Assembly (NCBI GenBank): GCA_013362835.1
Contig: JABFVJ010000251.1
Span: 1 to 19,872 of the forward strand
Direction of reading: 5' to 3'
Source: Nonomuraea sp.
GTDB lineage: Bacteria; Actinomycetota; Actinomycetes; Streptosporangiales; Streptosporangiaceae
DNA length: 19,872 nucleotides
The stretch's first letter is position 1, and each line of letters begins with the position of its first letter. A program made the translations under genes and the position numbers. The notes under the pieces were generated by a model. The model made no database searches, was not told the DNA's origin, and worked only from the letters and a program-made list of their open reading frames with translations. Of this stretch, positions 1 to 7,777 are shown piece by piece.

Positions 1-1
1 G

Positions 2-1105
2 GACGTCTACGCCAAGTGGGTCTTCGTGCCCGGCTACTACCAGGGCAAGGCCCCGTGGGGCGTCTACGTGGGCGCCTACGCCTTCACGGCGTACGACCTC
101 GACACGTACGACGACTACGACGGCGACTTCGCCTTCGTCGCGGTGCACAACGGCTTCTCCCTGACCGGCAGCAAAGAGGTCAACAAGGGAGAGTTCTCGG
201 ACTGGGGCGGCGACAAGTGGGTCGAACACGAGGAGATCAAGAAGGAGGAGTTCGACCCCGGCTTCTCCAAGTACGGCCCCATGGGGCCGTACTGGTCCAA
301 GGAGTACGACCCGACGCCGGAGAAGGTCGGCCACGACTACAAGGGCGACAAGACCCTGATCAAGGTCGAGGTCACCAAGACGGACTACGAGGCCGCGGCG
401 AAGAGCACGGCCGAGAACAAGAACGGCGAGCAGTACGAGCTGGTCGGCCCCACCGCGATCAGCCAGGAGACGTACAAGAAGCTTCTCTCGGAGAAGGCGG
501 CCGGTAAGTTCCTCGGCTGGCTCCAGGCCGACAAGGACAAGAACGGCGCCGAAATCGCCTGGTACGAGACCCACTACTACGTCAAGCAGTGGATCAAGGA
601 AGGCAGCAAGACGGTTCGCTACTTCCGTGACCACTACTTCATCGGCATGGCCAAGGACATGGGCCGGCTCGGTGACGTGGTCGGTGGGCAGGGCTTCGCG
701 TGGAACCAGCCGCGCGGTCAGAAGGTCATGGTCTTCGGTTACCCGGGTGACCCGCACCCCGACGGCGACAAGCCCTACTCCGGCGTGACCCCCAAGTGGT
801 GCTCCGGCAAGACCGGCACCAAGACCTACCAGGTCAACACTTTCCGGGTCGAAGAACACCAGGTGCTCAAGTGCTCCATGACCGGCGGCGCCGACGGCGG
901 CCCCTGGCTCATGAAGTACGACAACGGCAAGCGCACCGGCTACGTCAACGGCGTGACCAGCATGTTCCACGACCAGGACGGCAACGACCGGATCGACTTC
1001 ATCAGCTCGGCGTACTTCGACGGCGAGGTGGCCGCGGTCTACGACAAGGCCAACTACGCGGAGACCAAGAGCATCGTCGGCCCGAACGGCGAACTCCTGA
1101 AGTAA
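2..1105 (+). CDS. Trypsin-fold (S1-like) secreted peptidase homologue, 5'-truncated by window edge, catalytic Ser replaced by Asp
   Basis: The frame is open to the left edge, reading DVYAKWVFVPGYYQG before the first possible GTG at 26, so the N-terminus (signal peptide and catalytic His region) lies outside. Numbering from the GTG codon: Asp34 in GDFAFVAV fits the catalytic Asp of chymotrypsin-fold peptidases; DVVGGQGFAWNQPRG (217-231) and a Cys pair (259 and 283) fit the actinobacterial trypsin-like family. The nucleophile motif, normally G-x-S-G-G-P, reads G-A-D-G-G-P-W (Asp290, GAC at 893-895). Residues about 44-212 are a long Lys/Glu/Asp/Tyr-rich insertion between the Asp strand and the GGQG segment, where I expect only a short loop. 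Inference: an extracellular protein that has lost serine-protease activity, perhaps a binder or scaffold. Family fold fairly sure; function unknown. A convergent terminator follows the TAA. Confidence 0.85.
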   Translation, partial: DVYAKWVFVPGYYQGKAPWGVYVGAYAFTAYDLDTYDDYDGDFAFVAVHNGFSLTGSKEVNKGEFSDWGGDKWVEHEEIKKEEFDPGFSKYGPMGPYWSKEYDPTPEKVGHDYKGDKTLIKVEVTKTDYEAAAKSTAENKNGEQYELVGPTAISQETYKKLLSEKAAGKFLGWLQADKDKNGAEIAWYETHYYVKQWIKEGSKTVRYFRDHYFIGMAKDMGRLGDVVGGQGFAWNQPRGQKVMVFGYPGDPHPDGDKPYSGVTPKWCSGKTGTKTYQVNTFRVEEHQVLKCSMTGGADGGPWLMKYDNGKRTGYVNGVTSMFHDQDGNDRIDFISSAYFDGEVAAVYDKANYAETKSIVGPNGELLK

Positions 1106-1111
1106 GCGAAC

Positions 1112-1140
1112 GGCCGGGCCCTGAAGAGCGGGGCCCGGCC
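1112..1140. terminator. Bidirectional intrinsic-type terminator hairpin between convergent genes
   Basis: A perfect 10-bp GC stem (1112-1121 with 1131-1140) and a 9-nt loop sit in the 40-bp gap between the stop codon at 1105 and the oppositely oriented stop at 1146. There is no T tract, which is usual for high-GC actinobacteria. It can serve both converging genes. Confidence 0.75.
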
Positions 1141-1145
1141 TCAGC

Positions 1146-2504
1146 TCATACGGACGTGAGCTCCCGCGTGCGCTCCCGCAGCGCCCTCACGACCCGTTCG
1201 TGCTTGTACGGCTCCAGCCGCCGCCGCAGGTCGGCCGCGTACGACCGGGACCGGGCCGACTGCAGCTCACTGGCGAGCGTCAGCGCGCTGGAGGCGGCCG
1301 TACACGCCTCCTCCAGCTCCCCGCACTCCAGCAGCCCGGCCGCCAGCAGTGACAGGTTGAACATGCGCCCCCGCACGTACCGGGTGTCCATGTCGAGCGA
1401 GCGCCGCGCGAGCCGTACGGTGCGCTCCCCCTCCCCCAGGTCGCGGAAGCAGTGGGCGAACTTGGCCGACAGGTAGGCCTCGTCGAAGTAGCTGAGCCAC
1501 TTGGGCTCCTCGGTGGGCCTGCGGGCGTCGAAGGCGAGCTCGGCCTCGTGCAGGGACGCGCCGCAGGACCTGGTGTCGCCGAGGCCGGCGTGGGCGTGGG
1601 CCTCCAGGACGTGCGCGGAGGACAGCAGGGTCTGCACGCGCGCCCGGCGGGCCGCGAGCTGGGCGGCTCGGGCCAGGTCGAGCGCGTGGGCGGGCTGGCC
1701 CATGTAGATGGCCTGGTGGGCCATCCCGGCCAGGATCTCGCCGCCCAGCGTGTGGTCGTCGGCGCCTCTGGCCAGGCGGAGGGCCTGGATGAGGTAGCGC
1801 TGGGCGAGGCCGTGCTGCTCCATGTCGTAGGCCATCCAGCCGGCCAGGCGGGTCAGCTCGGCGGCCGCCGAGGCGAGCTGCCGGCCGGTGGACTCGCCGT
1901 AGGAGCCGTCCTTGAGGAGCGGGGAGACGGCGGTGTCGAGATACTTCACGACGGACGAGCGGACGCGACCGCTGCCGAATCTGTTGTCGAGCTCCCCGAA
2001 GGAACGGGTGACCTCGTGGATGGCGGCGATGTCGGCCCGGCCCACCCGGCGCACCCCCGTGCCGCTGGGACGCCCCTCAGGAGGGGCTGTCAGCCAGCGT
2101 ATGGCCCCCACGGAGCCCGCTCCTATCGCGAATGTGGAGTCGATCAGAAACCTCCGTCTCTCTACGTCGGCCCGCCACAGCGCCGTCACGGTCGCGACCC
2201 CCTCCTGCCACGTGTGCGTGAACTCCTGACCGAGATCGAGGGGTGTGATGTTCGCCGGCATGCCCAGATCCTCCGAGCTGACCGGTCGGCCCAGCTGCAG
2301 CGCGAATATCTCCGTGAGCAGGCCCGGTACGGGGTCCCGTGGCTTCTGGCCGCCGATCCAGCGCAGCACGGAGCTGTGGTCGTATTTGAGGCCAGGCGTG
2401 CCACGTGCGGCTCCCAGTTCGTTGAGGCGCCTGGCCAATCCCTTGTGGGAGAAACCCGCCTCCGCGATGAGCTGCTGCAGCAGTCGATTAGGCTCGCGTT
2501 CCAT
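1146..2504 (-). CDS. HTH/TPR transcriptional regulator, NsdA-like
   Basis: 452 aa when started at ATG 2504. Residues about 6-80 form a divergent XRE-like helix-turn-helix (LLQQLIAEAGFSHKGLARRL, then SSVLRWIGGQKPRDPVP); the rest is helical with tetratricopeptide-like repeats from about 190 to the C-terminus (LAQRYLIQALRLARGA, HALDLARAAQLA and similar). This layout matches the Streptomyces NsdA family, negative regulators of development and antibiotic production; assignment is by recognition only. The frame continues upstream to another ATG at 2537, but GAGGAG lies 4 nt before 2504 while 2537 has no usable spacing. It reads in the same direction as the malic enzyme but is separated from it by a terminator and a 236-bp gap, so it has its own promoter. 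DNA target and ligand unknown. Confidence 0.85.
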   Translation of the reverse strand: MEREPNRLLQQLIAEAGFSHKGLARRLNELGAARGTPGLKYDHSSVLRWIGGQKPRDPVPGLLTEIFALQLGRPVSSEDLGMPANITPLDLGQEFTHTWQEGVATVTALWRADVERRRFLIDSTFAIGAGSVGAIRWLTAPPEGRPSGTGVRRVGRADIAAIHEVTRSFGELDNRFGSGRVRSSVVKYLDTAVSPLLKDGSYGESTGRQLASAAAELTRLAGWMAYDMEQHGLAQRYLIQALRLARGADDHTLGGEILAGMAHQAIYMGQPAHALDLARAAQLAARRARVQTLLSSAHVLEAHAHAGLGDTRSCGASLHEAELAFDARRPTEEPKWLSYFDEAYLSAKFAHCFRDLGEGERTVRLARRSLDMDTRYVRGRMFNLSLLAAGLLECGELEEACTAASSALTLASELQSARSRSYAADLRRRLEPYKHERVVRALRERTRELTSV

Positions 2505-2508
2505 CGCT

Positions 2509-2514
2509 CTCCTC
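2509..2514 (-). promoter_or_regulatory. Ribosome binding site fixing the start of the NsdA-like gene
   Basis: On the minus strand this reads GAGGAG, four bases before ATG 2504. It favours 2504 over the upstream in-frame ATG at 2537. Confidence 0.7.
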
Positions 2515-2554
2515 GTCACAGGAGTCGGCGCCCACATCCTTACAGAGAGCTCTT

Positions 2555-2560
2555 GTTATA
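2555..2560 (-). promoter_or_regulatory. Possible -10 box (TATAAC) of the NsdA-like gene
   Basis: On the minus strand TATAAC lies about 50 bases upstream of ATG 2504 in an unusually A+T-rich patch (2541-2596). No good -35 hexamer is seen at 17-18 bp; that region instead holds a TTTGG-N6-CCAAA dyad (2580-2595). Confidence 0.35.
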
Positions 2561-2579
2561 GCACGTTGAGTAAAGGCTT

Positions 2580-2595
2580 TTTGGCAGTTCCCAAA
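2580..2595. promoter_or_regulatory. Operator-like dyad TTTGG-N6-CCAAA
   Basis: Perfect 5+5 inverted repeat with a 6-bp spacer, positioned 20-35 bp upstream of the candidate -10 of the NsdA-like gene, where a repressor would cover the -35. The remainder of the 2505-2740 gap shows no convincing gene. Confidence 0.3.
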
Positions 2596-2740
2596 GGTCA
2601 CGCGAACTCCATCGCAATCCCCTCGCCAGTCCTGCTCGGCGTCAGGAACTGGAACCGTTTCTCCTGGACGGGTACCTCACCTACCCACGGCGCGGCAGGG
2701 AAACGGAAATGACTTCCGACCTGGGCGGATCGCGAAATGC

Positions 2741-2771
2741 GGCGAGCGGGGGCCGTCGGCCCCCGCTCGCC
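2741..2771 (-). terminator. Strong hairpin terminator after malic enzyme
   Basis: Perfect 14-bp stem (2741-2754 with 2758-2771) with a 3-nt loop, 9 bp beyond the malic-enzyme stop codon. No T tract. Confidence 0.85.
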
Positions 2772-2780
2772 GGTGATCTG

Positions 2781-3989
2781 TCAGGCGCGGGCGACGCCGT
2801 CGGCCCTCGCCTGGGCGGCCACGGCGGCGGTCACCGCGGGGGCCACGCGGGCGTCGAACGGGCTAGGGACGACGTACGTGGCCGAGACGTCGTCACCGAC
2901 GACGGCGGCGAGCGCGTCGGCGGCGGCGACCTTCATGTTCTCGGTGATGGTCGTGGCCCGGACGGCGAGCGCGCCGCGGAAGACGCCGGGGAAGGCCAGG
3001 ACGTTGTTGATCTGGTTGGGGAAGTCGGAGCGGCCGGTGGCGACGACCCTGACGTGCTTGGCGGCCACCTCGGGGTGGACCTCGGGGGTGGGGTTGGACA
3101 GGGCGAACACGATGGCGTCGGGGGCCATGGAGGCGATGGCGGCCTCGGAGACGGTGGATCCGGACAGGCCGAGGAAGACGTCGGCGCCGGCCAGGGCGTC
3201 CTCGGTGGAGCCGGTGTGGCCGGCGCGGTTGGTGTCGCGGGACAGGGCCTGCTTGACCGGGTTGAGCCCTTCGCGGCCCTCGTAGATCATGCCCTTGGAG
3301 TCGGCGACCGCGATGTCGCCGATGCCCGCCTCCAGCAGGATGCGGGTGACGGCGACGCCGGAGGCGCCGGCGCCCGCCACGACGGCGCGCAGGTCGCCGA
3401 GCGCGCGGCCGGTGAGGCGGGCGGCGTTCTTCAGGGCGGCGAGCGCGACGATGGCGGTGCCGTGCTGGTCGTCGTGGAAGACGGGGATGTCGAGCAGCGC
3501 GCGGAGTCTGTCCTCGACCTCGAAGCAGCGCGGCGCGCTGATGTCTTCGAGGTTGATGCCGCCGAACGACGGCGCGAGCCGCACCACGGTCTCGACGAGC
3601 GCGTCGACGTCGGTGCAGTCGAGGCAGATCGGGACGGCGTCGACGTTGCCGAACTCCTTGAACAGCAGCGCCTTGCCCTCCATGACCGGCATGGCGGCGG
3701 CCGGGCCGATGTCGCCGAGGCCGAGGACGGCGGTGCCGTCGGTGACGACGGCGACCACGTTGGAGACCCAGGTGTAGTCGTTGACCAGCGAAGGCGTGTC
3801 GGCGATGGCGGTGCAGACCCGGGCGACGCCGGGCGTGTAGGCGAGCGACAGGTCGTCGGCGTCGCGGACGGGGATGGTGGAGCGGACCTCGAGTTTGCCC
3901 CCGCGGTGGAGCGCGAAGGCGGGATCGAGGTCGAGCGATTCGACGGAAGCAGAAGCGGGCGTGGCAGCCACAGCGACCCCTGTAGTCAT
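2781..3989 (-). CDS. Malic enzyme (malate oxidoreductase, decarboxylating)
   Basis: Oxidatively decarboxylates malate to pyruvate with NAD(P)H formation. With start ATG 3989 it is 402 aa. Visible: LAYTPGV (Tyr51), EGKALLFK with Lys106, the metal-site string NLEDI (148-149), FHDDQHGT (171-178), a Rossmann GAGASG (206-211), SNPTPEVHP (298-306) and GRSDFPNQINN (319-329). These are the hallmarks of the short bacterial malic enzymes; cofactor preference cannot be read with certainty. The frame stays open upstream to an ATG at 4160, adding 57 low-conservation residues; homologues I remember begin their conserved part just after residue 20 here, and none of the candidate starts (3989, 4112, 4160) has a clear Shine-Dalgarno. 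Divergent from the ABC operon; in S. coelicolor a malic enzyme gene sits in a similar neighbourhood. Confidence 0.93.
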   Translation of the reverse strand: MTTGVAVAATPASASVESLDLDPAFALHRGGKLEVRSTIPVRDADDLSLAYTPGVARVCTAIADTPSLVNDYTWVSNVVAVVTDGTAVLGLGDIGPAAAMPVMEGKALLFKEFGNVDAVPICLDCTDVDALVETVVRLAPSFGGINLEDISAPRCFEVEDRLRALLDIPVFHDDQHGTAIVALAALKNAARLTGRALGDLRAVVAGAGASGVAVTRILLEAGIGDIAVADSKGMIYEGREGLNPVKQALSRDTNRAGHTGSTEDALAGADVFLGLSGSTVSEAAIASMAPDAIVFALSNPTPEVHPEVAAKHVRVVATGRSDFPNQINNVLAFPGVFRGALAVRATTITENMKVAAADALAAVVGDDVSATYVVPSPFDARVAPAVTAAVAAQARADGVARA

Positions 3990-4238
3990 CGGAGCGGAAG
4001 AAATCTTCGGCGTACGAGCACGAGCGGGCTGGCTTCGGTAGCTGCCAGGCTCCCCCTCGTCGGTCGTCTCTGAGGGGTTACGGGGGTCACCCGTCTCCCC
4101 ATAGTGCCACATGGTGAGATGGTCGATGGTGTCGGAGCCGACGCCGTTCCGTTGACGCATCGTTAATCGCGAGATGACGGACCGCTGCTAAACCCCATTT
4201 AAACTGCACAAAACGCAAGTTTCGTGGCATAACTCTTC

Positions 4239-4245
4239 GAGGAGG
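4239..4245 (+). promoter_or_regulatory. Ribosome binding site of the ABC operon
   Basis: GAGGAGG ends 6 bases before ATG 4252. The 262-bp gap from 3990 to 4251 between divergent genes must hold both promoters, but I cannot place a convincing -35/-10 pair in either direction. Confidence 0.7.
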
Positions 4246-4251
4246 CCGTAC

Positions 4252-5112
4252 ATGGCCCTCAGCCCCAAGGGCCGCCGTGGCTACGCTGTCGGCGCGCTCG
4301 CCCTGACCGCCGCACTCGCTCTGAGCGCCTGTGGCAGCGATACCGGAGGTGGCAGCACCTCCGGTACGACCGGCGCGAGCGCCTCCGCGGCGGGCGGCGT
4401 CAAGCTCGTCCAGCCCGGCAAGCTCACGGTCTGCACGAACATCCCGTACGAGCCGTTCCAGTTCAAGGACGGGAGCGGCAAGATCGTCGGGTTCGACGTG
4501 GACATCGTCGACCTCGCCGCGAAGAAGCTGGGCGTGACCCAGAACATCGTGGACATCGACTTCGCGGTGATCAAGAGTGGTGCCGCCATGGCCGCGGGCA
4601 AGTGCGACGTGGCCGCCGCCGGCATGACGATCACCCCCGAGCGTCAGCAGAACATCGACTTCTCCGTGCCGTACTTCGACGCCACGCAGGCTCTGCTGGC
4701 CAAGAAGGGCACGGGCGCGACGTCACTCGACGACGTCAAGGCCAAGAACCTCAAGCTGGGCGCCCAGGCCAGCACGACGGGCCTCGACTACGTCAAGAAG
4801 CAGGGCTTCGACCCGACCGAGTACGCCGACTCCTCCAAGGAGCTGCTGGCCCTCCAGGCCGGGCAGGCCGACGTGATCGTCCAGGACCTCCCCGTGGTCC
4901 TGACGTGGCTGAAGAAGCCGGAGATCGCCGAGAAGTTCGAGCTGATCGGCAGCCTGGACACCGGCGAGCAGTACGGCGTCGGCCTGAAGAAGGGCGCCGA
5001 CCCGACCCTGCTCAAGACGATCAACGACGAGATCGCCAAGGCCAAGCAGGACGGCACCTACGAGAAGATCTACGTGAAGTGGTTCGGCAAGAAGCCCGGA
5101 GAGCTGGGCTGA
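4252..5112 (+). CDS. Polar amino-acid ABC transporter substrate-binding lipoprotein
   Basis: 286 aa. N-terminal signal peptide with basic KGRRGY, a hydrophobic core (about 11-23) and lipobox LSAC, so Cys27 is the lipidated +1 residue; a Gly/Ser/Thr-rich tether follows (28-48). Residues about 55-280 are an SBP_bac_3 (cluster 3) periplasmic-binding fold: LTVCTNIPYEPFQFKDG near the start, GFDVDIVDLAAKKLG, AAAGMTITPERQQNIDFSVPYFDA in the middle. Captures a polar amino acid outside the membrane and delivers it to the permease encoded next. The exact ligand (Glu/Gln, Arg/His or cystine) is not readable. First gene of the operon; the permease starts 3 bp after its stop. Confidence 0.95.
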   Translation: MALSPKGRRGYAVGALALTAALALSACGSDTGGGSTSGTTGASASAAGGVKLVQPGKLTVCTNIPYEPFQFKDGSGKIVGFDVDIVDLAAKKLGVTQNIVDIDFAVIKSGAAMAAGKCDVAAAGMTITPERQQNIDFSVPYFDATQALLAKKGTGATSLDDVKAKNLKLGAQASTTGLDYVKKQGFDPTEYADSSKELLALQAGQADVIVQDLPVVLTWLKKPEIAEKFELIGSLDTGEQYGVGLKKGADPTLLKTINDEIAKAKQDGTYEKIYVKWFGKKPGELG

Positions 5113-5115
5113 TCC

Positions 5116-5939
5116 ATGGCCGACCAGCCGAAGACGGCTGAGCCTGGCCGCGCCAGGCTCAGCCCCCGGAAGAAACAGCGGATCACCCGGGCCGTCCAGT
5201 ACGTCGTCCTGGCCGCCGCGCTCGTCGCGGTCGTCCTGTACGCCGACTGGGCCAGCCTGGGGCAGAACTTCGCCAAGGTCCAGGTGGCCGAGCAGGCTCT
5301 GCCCGATCTGTTCACCGTCGCCCTGCGGAACACGATCATCTACACGGTGGGCGGTTTCGTCTTCTCGTTCGTGCTCGGTTTGCTGCTCGCGCTCATGCGG
5401 CTGTCGCAGGTACGGCCCTACCGCTGGATCGCGATCGTCTACATCGAGATCTTCCGCGGGCTGCCCGCCCTGCTGATCTTCCTGATGATCACCTTCCTGC
5501 CGCTGGCGCTGCCCGGGTTCCAGGTGCCCTTCGGCACGTACGGACAGGGCATCCTGGGCCTCGGCCTGGTCGGCGCCGCCTACCAGGCGGAGGTCTTCCG
5601 GGCGGGCCTGCAGGCGGTCCCCAAGGGCCAGACCGAGGCGGCCAGGTCGCTCGGCATGTCCGCGACCCGCGCGCAGGTGACCGTCGTGATCCCGCAGGCG
5701 ATCCGCATGGTGATCCCGCCGACCACCAACCAGTTCGTGTCCCTGCTCAAGGACTCCTCGCTGGTGCTGTTCCTCGGCGTCTCCGGCGAGTACGTCGAGC
5801 TGGCCAAGTTCGGCAACGACCTCGCCTCCCAGTACGCCAACGCCACGCCCATCATGGTCGCCGGCGTGACCTACCTGATCGTCACGATTCCGCTGGGTTA
5901 CCTCGCGTCCCGGCTTGAGGGGCGTAAGCGGAGGAGCCA

Positions 5940-5943
<4 letters not shown>
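5116..5943 (+). CDS. Polar amino-acid ABC transporter permease
   Basis: 275 aa integral membrane protein of the HisM/GlnP family. After a basic cytoplasmic N-terminus (SPRKKQR) come hydrophobic spans near residues 28-44, 70-95, 103-130, 140-160 and 238-260. The EAA loop that contacts the ATPase is visible as [20 protein letters not shown] (about 174-193). It starts 3 bp after the binding-protein stop and its TGA overlaps the ATPase ATG (ATGA at 5940-5943), indicating translational coupling. Only one permease gene is present, so the transporter is probably a permease homodimer. Confidence 0.95.
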
Positions 5944-6683
<740 letters not shown>

Positions 6684-6701
6684 CCGCTTTCACCCGCATC
6701 C

Positions 6702-6742
6702 CCGAGACGCCGAGCCCGCCACCCAAGGGCTCGGCGTCTCGG
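6702..6742 (+). terminator. Hairpin terminator of the ABC operon
   Basis: Perfect 16-bp stem (6702-6717 with 6727-6742) and 9-nt loop, 18 bp after the ATPase stop. The 3' arm runs straight into a short TCGGCGTC duplication and then into the tandem repeat array. Confidence 0.85.
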
Positions 6743-6748
6743 CGTCTC

Positions 6749-6816
6749 GGAAGGCTTGAGGTCCCGGAAGGCTTGAGGTCCCGGAAGGCTTGAGGGCTGC
6801 GAAGTCCTGAGGGCCG
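6749..6816 (+). repeat. 17-bp tandem repeat, about four copies
   Basis: Unit GGAAGGCTTGAGGTCCC: copy 1 at 6749-6765 and copy 2 at 6766-6782 are identical; copy 3 (6783-6799) matches for its first 13 bases; copy 4 (6800-6816) matches at about 12 of 17 positions. The array fills the gap between the ABC terminator and the promoter of the next gene. Confidence 0.85.
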
Positions 6817-6827
6817 GGGTTCTCGTG

Positions 6828-6833
6828 TAATAC
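6828..6833 (+). promoter_or_regulatory. -10 box (TAATAC) of a leaderless transcript
   Basis: TAATAC is followed by exactly 6 bases and then ATG 6840, so transcription would start at or next to the A of the ATG. There is no Shine-Dalgarno. The -35 region falls in the degenerate fourth repeat copy and is not consensus. Confidence 0.65.
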
Positions 6834-6839
6834 TCGCGC

Positions 6840-7259
6840 ATGGACCTGACCTCTTACGCCGAGTGGGCGGTCCGCCTGATCAACGATCCCGCCCCGCCCC
6901 CGGAGCTGACCCGCCTGCGCGCGGAGCTCGCCGCCGTGTTCGACGCGGCGGGCGACGTACGCGCCGTGGCCGAGCGGCTGAACGCCCTTCTCGTGCGTTA
7001 TCCCGTGCACCCGCGCCTGTCGGACCACGACGGCCAGGGCTGGCACCTCCACCTGGCCGAGGACTCGGCGGCGAGCGCGGTCATGGGCCTCGCCGCCGTC
7101 GTGGCGGAGCTGGGCGCCGACCGGCTGGGCCGCTGCCAGGAGCCGCGCTGCGCCCGCGCCTTCCTGGACACCTCCTCCAACCGCTCGCGCCGCTACTGCT
7201 CCTCCCGCTGCGCCACCCGCGCCAACGTCGCCGCCTACCGGCGCCGACTCAAGCACTGA
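6840..7259 (+). CDS. CGNR-type zinc-ribbon protein (ABATE domain)
   Basis: 139 aa. The C-terminal 45 residues hold a four-Cys metal site: Cys99-x4-Cys104 and Cys120-x3-Cys124 with RRYCSSRCATRANV followed by AAYRRR, matching the CGNR zinc finger of actinobacterial stress-induced putative transcription regulators. The N-terminal part (1-95) is a short helical ABATE-like region. The signature that names the family, C-G-N-R, is C-A-T-R here. The start is set by the leaderless -10 box; no alternative start has a ribosome site. Probably a small DNA-binding regulator; targets unknown. Confidence 0.85.
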   Translation: MDLTSYAEWAVRLINDPAPPPELTRLRAELAAVFDAAGDVRAVAERLNALLVRYPVHPRLSDHDGQGWHLHLAEDSAASAVMGLAAVVAELGADRLGRCQEPRCARAFLDTSSNRSRRYCSSRCATRANVAAYRRRLKH

Positions 7260-7394
7260 CCGTCCCTTACGGCTCCGCCCGGTCAGGCCACCCGCCGTAC
7301 TCCGGCTGAGGGCCCTCCAGGAAACGCCCGCTGACCCTTCACCGGCGCGCCGCCGTGACGCGAGCCCAAGTGGGCCGCCCGCGTGGCGAGGCGG

Positions 7395-7688
7395 TCACCG
7401 GCGGCGCAGCAGGGGCCAGTAGCGCAGCACGACGCGGCCGACGATCTCGTCGACCGGGCCGAAGTCCCAGCTGTCGCGGCGGCCGCCGGCGCGCTGGTTG
7501 TCGCTCTCCAGCCACCACCCCTCCTCGCCGTGCCACTGGGCCCGTTTCACGATCAGCTGATCGGGGTCGCCGGGAAGCCTGGCCACCACGAGGTCGCCCG
7601 GACGGACGGCCGCCCCCCGGCGTACGAGAAGCCAGTCGCCAGGAACCAGCGCAGGCCGCATCGAATCACCCTCGACACGCACTCTCAT
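7395..7688 (-). CDS. sodX: Nickel-type superoxide dismutase maturation protease (S24/S26 family)
   Basis: 97 aa if started at ATG 7688. Catalytic Ser9 in VEGDSMRP and Lys48 in LIVKRA form the Ser/Lys dyad of signal-peptidase-like enzymes; GDWLLVRRG, RPGDLVVARLPG, WWLESDN and IVGRVVLRY complete the fold. No membrane anchor, so it should act in the cytoplasm. The family removes the propeptide of Ni-SOD to expose the His that completes the nickel hook, and its substrate gene sodN is encoded divergently 90 bp away. The frame stays open to 7820, but that would run antisense into sodN, so 7688 is preferred; a GGGGG run lies about 10 nt upstream of it. Confidence 0.88.
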   Translation of the reverse strand: MRVRVEGDSMRPALVPGDWLLVRRGAAVRPGDLVVARLPGDPDQLIVKRAQWHGEEGWWLESDNQRAGGRRDSWDFGPVDEIVGRVVLRYWPLLRRR

Positions 7689-7727
7689 GGGCTGAGACCC
7701 CCTACTCCACGGGCGTTGGGACACGAG

Positions 7728-7733
7728 TAAGGT
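7728..7733 (+). promoter_or_regulatory. Possible sodN -10 box (TAAGGT)
   Basis: TAAGGT lies about 45 bp before the sodN ATG, giving a leader of roughly 38 nt that includes the ribosome site GGAAGGA (7764-7770, 7 nt before ATG 7778). No consensus -35 is seen. A Nur-type (TTGC-centred) operator was not found in the 7689-7777 gap. Confidence 0.35.
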
Positions 7734-7777
7734 CGGTTGTGGACCAAGCTGATTCAGCATCAAGGAAGGACTTTCTG

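Noticed and set aside
1452..2561. Long plus-strand frame opposite the NsdA-like regulator
   Set aside because: Gly/Val/Ala-rich shadow with no motif; the minus-strand frame has HTH and TPR features and a ribosome site.
2709..4073. Long plus-strand frame opposite malic enzyme
   Set aside because: Gly/Asp/Val-rich antisense shadow of a clear enzyme gene.
4080..4095. ACGGG-N5-CCCGT dyad in the malic enzyme/ABC gap
   Set aside because: Only 5-bp GC-rich arms, common by chance in this composition.
4205..4233. TGCACA-N17-CATAAC as the ABC operon promoter
   Set aside because: Spacing is right but the predicted transcript start (about 4240) falls inside the ribosome site GAGGAGG, leaving no room for a functional leader.
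7260..7394. 135-bp gap between the zinc-ribbon gene and sodX searched for a terminator or small RNA
   Set aside because: Only short GC-rich partial dyads; nothing stable or conserved-looking.
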